From Pseudomonas peradeniyensis (GTDB lineage Bacteria; Pseudomonadota; Gammaproteobacteria; Pseudomonadales; Pseudomonadaceae), in NCBI RefSeq assembly GCF_014268935.2, contig NZ_JABWRJ020000002.1, forward strand, positions 186,001 through 250,000: a DNA stretch of 64,000 nt. Direction: 5' to 3'. The notes beneath the pieces are model-generated. The model ran no database searches, was not told the DNA's origin, and saw only the letters and a program-made list of their open reading frames with translations. Shown in pieces: positions 59,735 to 64,000 of this stretch. A program made the position numbers and the translations under genes. How positions within the stretch are numbered: position 1 is the first letter of the stretch; each line of letters opens with the position of its first letter.

Positions 59735-61642
59735 TCAACCCTTGCGGGTCAGCAGCGCCGGACGCTCACCGCGTGGGCGGCTCGGCAGGTCGTCCAGTTG
59801 CTCGGGCGTCGGGTAACGGTCGAGCTTGGATTCCTTGCGAATGATCACTGGTGCGTTCTGCGATTCACGCGGGTTGCGCACGGCTGGTTCCTGGCGAGCC
59901 GATTCGTCGCGGCGGTTGCGGCCGCCGTTGTTGTCACGACGAGCACCGCCATTGCTGCCACCAGCGTTGCGCGGGCGTTTTTCACCCGAGCCCTGGCCTT
60001 GGCGCTGTTGGCCATTGCCACGACCTTGACCTTGACCTTGCGCCTGACCACCGCCGCTACGTTGGCCTTGCCCTTGACCTTGTCCGCCATTGCCACCCGG
60101 GCGACGGTTGCGGCCCTGGTTCTTGGCGTTCTGGTAAGGGCTGACGTAGTCGGCGCGGTTGCCGAAGTTATCCACATCGTCGTCCAGGAACTCTTCCGGA
60201 TCACGATTGGCGGGGGCCGACGGGATAGCCTTCTGACCCTGTGCAGCCTGCTGCTGACGTGGTTTCTTGTCACGCGGCTTGCGCTGCTGCTGGCCTTGCT
60301 GCTGTTTGTCGCCGGCCTTTTCCTTGTCGGCCTGCTTCTCGCCCGCAGGTTTGTTGCGGCCTTTGTCCTTGCCCTTGTCCTTGCGTCCGCCACTGCCTTC
60401 CTTGCCGCCTTCGCCGCGAGGTTGCTGGTTGCGGCCACCGCGGCCAGTGTTCTGCTGGCGCTCGCGGACTTCCGGCTTCTCGGCCTCGACCTGGGAGGCG
60501 TCGAAGCCCATCAGGTCGCCATCCGGGATCTTTTGCTTGGTGACGCGCTCGATGCTCTTGAGCAGCTTCTCTTCGTCCGGGGCGACCATCGAGATGGCCT
60601 CGCCCGAACGACCGGCACGGCCGGTGCGGCCGATGCGGTGAACGTAGTCTTCCTCGACGTTGGGCAGCTCGAAGTTGACCACGTGGGGCAGCTGGTCGAT
60701 GTCCAGGCCGCGAGCGGCGATGTCGGTGGCGACCAGCACGCGCACGGTGTTGGCCTTGAAGTCGGCCAGGGCCTTGGTGCGGGCGTTCTGGCTCTTGTTG
60801 CCGTGGATCGCCGCAGCAGTCAGGCCGTGCTTCTCGAGGTACTCGGCCAGGCGGTTGGCGCCGTGCTTGGTGCGGGTGAACACCAGTACCTGTTCCCAGG
60901 CACCCAGGGTGATCAGGTGCGCCAGCAGGGCGCGCTTGTGGCTGGCCGGCAGGCGGTAGACGCGCTGCTCGATGCGCTCGACGGTGGTGTTCGGCGGTGT
61001 GACCTCGATACGCTCGGGGTTGTGCAGCAGCTTGTCGGCGAGGTCGGTGATGTCCTTGGAGAAAGTCGCCGAGAACAGCAGGTTCTGGCGCTTGGCCGGC
61101 AGACGTGCCAGCACTTTCTTGACGTCGTGGATGAAGCCCATGTCGAGCATGCGGTCGGCTTCGTCCAGCACCAGGATCTCGACCCGCGAGAGGTCGACGC
61201 TGCCCTGGCCGGCCAGGTCGAGCAGACGGCCCGGGCAGGCGACCAGGACGTCGACGCCCTTGGCCATGGCCTGGACCTGCGGGTTCATGCCGACGCCGCC
61301 GAAGATGCAGGCGCTGATGAAATTCAGGTCGCGGGCATAGACCTTGAAGCTGTCATGTACCTGGGCGGCCAGCTCGCGGGTCGGGGTCAGCACCAGCACA
61401 CGCGGTTGGCGCGGGCCATGGCGTTGCGATTTGTCGGGGTGGCCACCCGGGAACAGGCGCTCGAGGATGGGAAGCGCGAAGCCGCCGGTTTTACCAGTAC
61501 CTGTCTGGGCGGCGACCATCAGGTCGCGACCTTGCAACACGGCGGGAATGGCCCGCTGTTGCACCGGAGTGGGCTGGGTGTAGCCCGCTGCCTCGATAGC
61601 GCGGACAAGAGCCTCGGAGAGACCGAGGGAAGCAAAGGACAT
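59735..61642 (-). CDS. rhlE2: DEAD-box RNA helicase, RhlE2 type
   Basis: ATP-dependent RNA helicase of 635 residues. Motifs in order: Q-motif with [10 protein letters not shown], motif [10 protein letters not shown] near residue 45, PTRELA, DEAD (VLDEADRML) near 155, SAT, then the second domain with [14 protein letters not shown] and [12 protein letters not shown]. From about residue 385 the protein is a low-complexity basic tail rich in Gly, Gln, Arg and Lys, interrupted by an acidic [11 protein letters not shown] segment and ending RPALLTRKG. The position between a yceI gene and metF matches the P. aeruginosa rhlE2 locus as I recall it, where the long tail recruits RNase E. The ATG at 61642 was preferred over a frame 34 residues longer. 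Confidence 0.85.
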   Translation of the reverse strand: MSFASLGLSEALVRAIEAAGYTQPTPVQQRAIPAVLQGRDLMVAAQTGTGKTGGFALPILERLFPGGHPDKSQRHGPRQPRVLVLTPTRELAAQVHDSFKVYARDLNFISACIFGGVGMNPQVQAMAKGVDVLVACPGRLLDLAGQGSVDLSRVEILVLDEADRMLDMGFIHDVKKVLARLPAKRQNLLFSATFSKDITDLADKLLHNPERIEVTPPNTTVERIEQRVYRLPASHKRALLAHLITLGAWEQVLVFTRTKHGANRLAEYLEKHGLTAAAIHGNKSQNARTKALADFKANTVRVLVATDIAARGLDIDQLPHVVNFELPNVEEDYVHRIGRTGRAGRSGEAISMVAPDEEKLLKSIERVTKQKIPDGDLMGFDASQVEAEKPEVRERQQNTGRGGRNQQPRGEGGKEGSGGRKDKGKDKGRNKPAGEKQADKEKAGDKQQQGQQQRKPRDKKPRQQQAAQGQKAIPSAPANRDPEEFLDDDVDNFGNRADYVSPYQNAKNQGRNRRPGGNGGQGQGQGQRSGGGQAQGQGQGRGNGQQRQGQGSGEKRPRNAGGSNGGARRDNNGGRNRRDESARQEPAVRNPRESQNAPVIIRKESKLDRYPTPEQLDDLPSRPRGERPALLTRKG

Positions 61643-61848
61643 GGGCAATCCTGTTCTCGTGGGGGCTGGGCCCGATGGGGTGTTCTGCCTGGCGCGACGG
61701 GCATCGGAGGGATGCGATCGCGTCCGGTCCAGCTGGGCGTTCACGGCGCATCCTGGAGCCTGCGGGCGGCGCGCAAGGTGCGCTGCTGCGGGTCGAGATG
61801 CCTGTTGCGAGGCCGAGCGTCCGGGCGTGAGCCTGGCGGGAAGGCCCG

Positions 61849-61854
61849 AGTATA
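61849..61854 (-). promoter_or_regulatory. Candidate extended -10 box for rhlE2
   Basis: On the minus strand TGTTATACT contains TG-N-TATACT, an extended -10 form, about 207 bases before the helicase ATG. No good -35 hexamer is seen. The resulting 5' leader of about 200 bases is GC-rich and could hold regulatory structure. Confidence 0.3.
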
Positions 61855-61863
61855 ACAGAGCAA

Positions 61864-62664
61864 TCAGGGTGTGCTGCGTTCCTGCTGCTCAACGGCGAAA
61901 GGAAAATCCCGATTGCCCAGGTAGCGGGCGTTGATCGCCGCATAGGCCGGCTCCTGCTTGAAGCGTCGCAGTTCATCGCTGAACGCCTGTGCCAGCTGCT
62001 CGCGGCCGGGCTTGCGGGCCAGCCCCAGGTACTGCGGGCGGCGGCTGATCACCAGGGGCAGTGCCTCGACGGTCTGTTCCAGGCCCAGCTGGCGGCTGAC
62101 ATAGCGGCCAACCCGGCGGTCGGTCACCAGCAGGTCGATGCGCCCGAGCGCCAGCTTGCCGAAATTGGCTTCGTGGCTGGGCGCCGGCTCCCGGCGGAAC
62201 AGCGGCGATTCGGCGAAGCTGCCGTCGTAGACATAGCCGGGCGAGGTGCCCACGGTCAGCCCGGCCAGGTCTTCGAGGCGCTCGACCGGGTGGGGGCGTG
62301 AGCGGGCCTGGTAGAGGACGAACTCGACCTCTGACATGGGCTCGTCCGGGTAGACCAGGTAACCCTGGCGCGAGTCGACCCGGAAAATATCCATCACCGC
62401 ATCCGCCTGGCCTTGCTCGATCATGGCCAGACAGCGCCGCCAGGGCAGCAACTGCCATTGCACCTCGACGCCCAGGCGCTTGAACACCTCGTTGGTGACT
62501 TCGTAGTCGATGCCTTTGGCCTGGCCATTCTCCTGGTACAGGTATGGCGCCCAGTCATCGCTGACGATGCGCAGGCGTTCTCCATGCGCCAGGGGACTCA
62601 GGCAGGCAAGCAAAAACAGGCAGAGGGCATGGACGGCCTTGTGCCTGGCGCGTGGCGGGGTCAA
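61864..62664 (-). CDS. Periplasmic family 3 solute-binding protein, orphan
   Basis: Exported protein of 266 residues with a signal peptide ([17 protein letters not shown], cleavage near residue 28) and a binding-protein fold: [31 protein letters not shown], then [18 protein letters not shown] and [17 protein letters not shown]. No transporter genes are adjacent, so it may act as a free sensor or partner a remote system. The start appears to be TTG at 62664; no ATG or GTG is available before the signal core, and the ribosome binding site is weak. Ligand unknown. Confidence 0.8.
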   Translation of the reverse strand: MTPPRARHKAVHALCLFLLACLSPLAHGERLRIVSDDWAPYLYQENGQAKGIDYEVTNEVFKRLGVEVQWQLLPWRRCLAMIEQGQADAVMDIFRVDSRQGYLVYPDEPMSEVEFVLYQARSRPHPVERLEDLAGLTVGTSPGYVYDGSFAESPLFRREPAPSHEANFGKLALGRIDLLVTDRRVGRYVSRQLGLEQTVEALPLVISRRPQYLGLARKPGREQLAQAFSDELRRFKQEPAYAAINARYLGNRDFPFAVEQQERSTP

Positions 62665-62701
62665 CGTGGGGATTCCCGCAGTTGCGCACCCGGCATACAG
62701 C

Positions 62702-63778
62702 TCAGGCCTGCCGCTGTTTCAGCAGGTGCGCCTCGATCTCTTGCCTGCGCTGTCCCAGCACCAGGCGCAGGCCGGGTTGGCTCAGGCACTTGCGCAATTG
62801 TTCAGGGTCCGGTCGCCCCTCGCGCTGGCTGAGATTCTCCAGGGCCTTGTCCCACCACGCGCAGGCGCACGCCCGATCGAATTCGTTTTCGTAGGGGTAG
62901 CAGCCATACAACAGTTCGCGGGCGAATTGCCGCTCCCTGCTGGGCAGGGTAAGGCTCAGGGCCTTGTATCCCAAGCGTTGCAGAGCCGGTGGGCGGGGGA
63001 GCTGGTCGTTGACCAGCGCCACATCGGCCAGTGCCGCCTCGCTCAGCGGCGCGTCGCCATGCTTGTGCAGCCAGGCCTGGATCTTGGCGCGGAACTGGGC
63101 TTTGCGGCTCCAGTAATGATGGATGACGTCGGTACACTCGTTGAGCCTGAGCGTACGGTACGCCGCCACCGCAAGGCAGAACTCCTCTAGCGTATAGGCT
63201 TCCCGGGCCAATGGGTGGAGTTCGTCCATCAGGGCAATGGACTGGTCCAGCACCGGGGCATCCTGTGCGGTGAGCCCGATCACGCCGGAGTTGACCAGCG
63301 GCATCTGGCGGTCGGCCAGGCCGCGTTCTTCAAGAATGCCGACCAGGTTCTTGTACAGCAGGCATTTCTGGTTCTCACCGTAGCGTCCGCCAATAGCATT
63401 GCACAGCAGGCTGCCGGTCGTGACACGGTCGAACAGGTGCTTGGGTGACGTACGGAAGAACGTGTCGGTGTCGATGAGCACGGCCATCGGGTGGTGCCCG
63501 AGGACTTGGCGCAGCAGCACGTGCTTGCTGCGGAAATGGTAGCCGTGTGGCTGGTTCCAGGCTCTGCGGGTGGCCTCGTCGAGCAGGTGTACGGTGACCG
63601 GCAGGTGGCGATAGGGCTCGGCATTGTCGGTGTAGACCTGGATGTCCATGGACGCGCCGGGGGTGGATCGCAGGTGGGCCAGGGCACTGACGATGCTGAA
63701 GCAGGCCTCCTGATGGTAGGTGGCCGGACCGAATGCCAGGTAGACGAGCTGAGGATGGGCGGAATGAGGGTGCTGCAT
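62702..63778 (-). CDS. Glycosyltransferase-like protein (GT-A type fold, DxD)
   Basis: 358-residue soluble protein that I place only loosely. The N-terminal VYLAFGPATYHQEACFSIVSAL and later MAVLIDTDTFF (a DxD-like motif near residue 101) followed by a conserved-looking SLLCNAIGGRYG and MPLVNSGVIGL resemble nucleotide-sugar transferases of the GT-A superfamily. The C-terminal third is helical with no recognised domain. It lies 37 bases upstream of the orphan binding protein on the same strand, so the two may be co-transcribed. Donor and acceptor unknown. Confidence 0.6.
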   Translation of the reverse strand: MQHPHSAHPQLVYLAFGPATYHQEACFSIVSALAHLRSTPGASMDIQVYTDNAEPYRHLPVTVHLLDEATRRAWNQPHGYHFRSKHVLLRQVLGHHPMAVLIDTDTFFRTSPKHLFDRVTTGSLLCNAIGGRYGENQKCLLYKNLVGILEERGLADRQMPLVNSGVIGLTAQDAPVLDQSIALMDELHPLAREAYTLEEFCLAVAAYRTLRLNECTDVIHHYWSRKAQFRAKIQAWLHKHGDAPLSEAALADVALVNDQLPRPPALQRLGYKALSLTLPSRERQFARELLYGCYPYENEFDRACACAWWDKALENLSQREGRPDPEQLRKCLSQPGLRLVLGQRRQEIEAHLLKQRQA

Positions 63779-63812
63779 GCTGGCCGGTAACCTATTACGA
63801 GGCAGAAGTGAA

Positions 63813-63840
63813 GAAGGCTTTAGCCTAAGCCAAAGCCTTC
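63813..63840 (-). terminator. Possible terminator hairpin after metF
   Basis: Nine-base stem GAAGGCTTT / AAAGCCTTC with a ten-base loop in the gap between metF and the glycosyltransferase-like gene. On the minus strand it is followed by TTCAC, so the T run is poor. Confidence 0.5.
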
Positions 63841-63876
63841 GTCATGGCTCTAATTAATTGTTACCGGCAACATCTT

Positions 63877-64000
63877 TCAGCGTGGCAGCTTCAGGTTGTT
63901 CCAGATCGCCAGGCTCGGCTCGGCCTGGTTGAGGGTGTAGAAGTGCAGGCCCGGTGCGCCGCCTTGCAGCAGTTGTTCGCACATGCGGGTGATCACTTCC
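63877..64000 (-). CDS. metF: Methylenetetrahydrofolate reductase, C-terminal part
   Basis: Only the last 40 codons are inside the window. They read EVITRMCEQLLQGG, then APGLHFYTLNQAEPSLAIWNN and end KLPR before TGA. The PGLHFYTLN segment is the conserved C-terminal FAD/folate-site signature of MetF. The enzyme reduces methylene-THF to methyl-THF for methionine synthesis. The gene begins outside the window. Confidence 0.9.
   Translation of the reverse strand, partial: EVITRMCEQLLQGGAPGLHFYTLNQAEPSLAIWNNLKLPR

Noticed and set aside
59798..61855. 685-codon plus-strand frame across the helicase gene
   Set aside because: Leu/Val/Ala-rich shadow of the helicase and its repetitive tail; no family features or start signals.

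Overview
The window is about 64 kb of high-GC chromosome from a fluorescent Pseudomonas, most likely the P. putida group. This rests on the full medium-chain PHA locus (phaC1-phaZ-phaC2-phaD facing phaI-phaF), the pyrR-pyrB-pyrC' cluster with a zinc-ligand-free dihydroorotase, paired HBM-type chemoreceptors, the hut-opgGH neighbourhood, and many Pseudomonas REP palindromes between genes. Nearly everything is core, chromosome-type content; no phage, transposase, CRISPR array, rRNA or tRNA was seen.

Layout. 1-0.8 kb: end of the histidine-utilisation cluster (hutG), converging on a giant NEL-type E3 ubiquitin ligase-like gene with leucine-rich repeats (0.85-6.4 kb). 6.6-12.6 kb: proline iminopeptidase, D-aminoacyl-tRNA deacylase and the osmoregulated periplasmic glucan pair opgGH. 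12.8-15.4 kb: a polar amino acid ABC transporter (binding protein, single permease, ATPase). 15.4-17.3 kb: an AT-richer accessory island with an orphan Rhs-core gene and a long inverted repeat carrying hexamer arrays. 17.3-21.3 kb: two chemoreceptors. 21.4-27.5 kb: one long minus-strand run, ubiE-ubiJ-ubiB-hisI-hisE-tatA-tatB-tatC plus an RsmE-like methyltransferase, joining ubiquinone synthesis, two histidine-pathway steps and Tat export. 27.6-34.4 kb: PHA genes. 34.7-43.3 kb (minus strand): DUF971, hslVU protease, pyrimidine genes, ruvX, algH, a TonB3-like protein and glutathione synthetase. 43.4-52.7 kb (plus strand): the Pil-Chp chemosensory cluster (pilG, pilH, pilI, pilJ, chpA, a CheW-like ChpC) without pilK or chpB. 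52.8-64 kb: hemolysin III-family protein, rsmE, bioA, a small unknown gene, a secreted flavin amine oxidase, cytochrome b561, a YceI protein, an RhlE2-type helicase, a periplasmic binding protein, a glycosyltransferase-like protein and the 3' end of metF.

The features most worth a second look are the NEL-type ligase with two LRR blocks, the Rhs/inverted-repeat island, the repeated GFFSxLFGG motif on the amine oxidase tail, the second RsmE-family gene coupled to tatC, and a terminator-like hairpin between hslV and hslU. Names were assigned by reading protein motifs and by remembered synteny; no database search was run.
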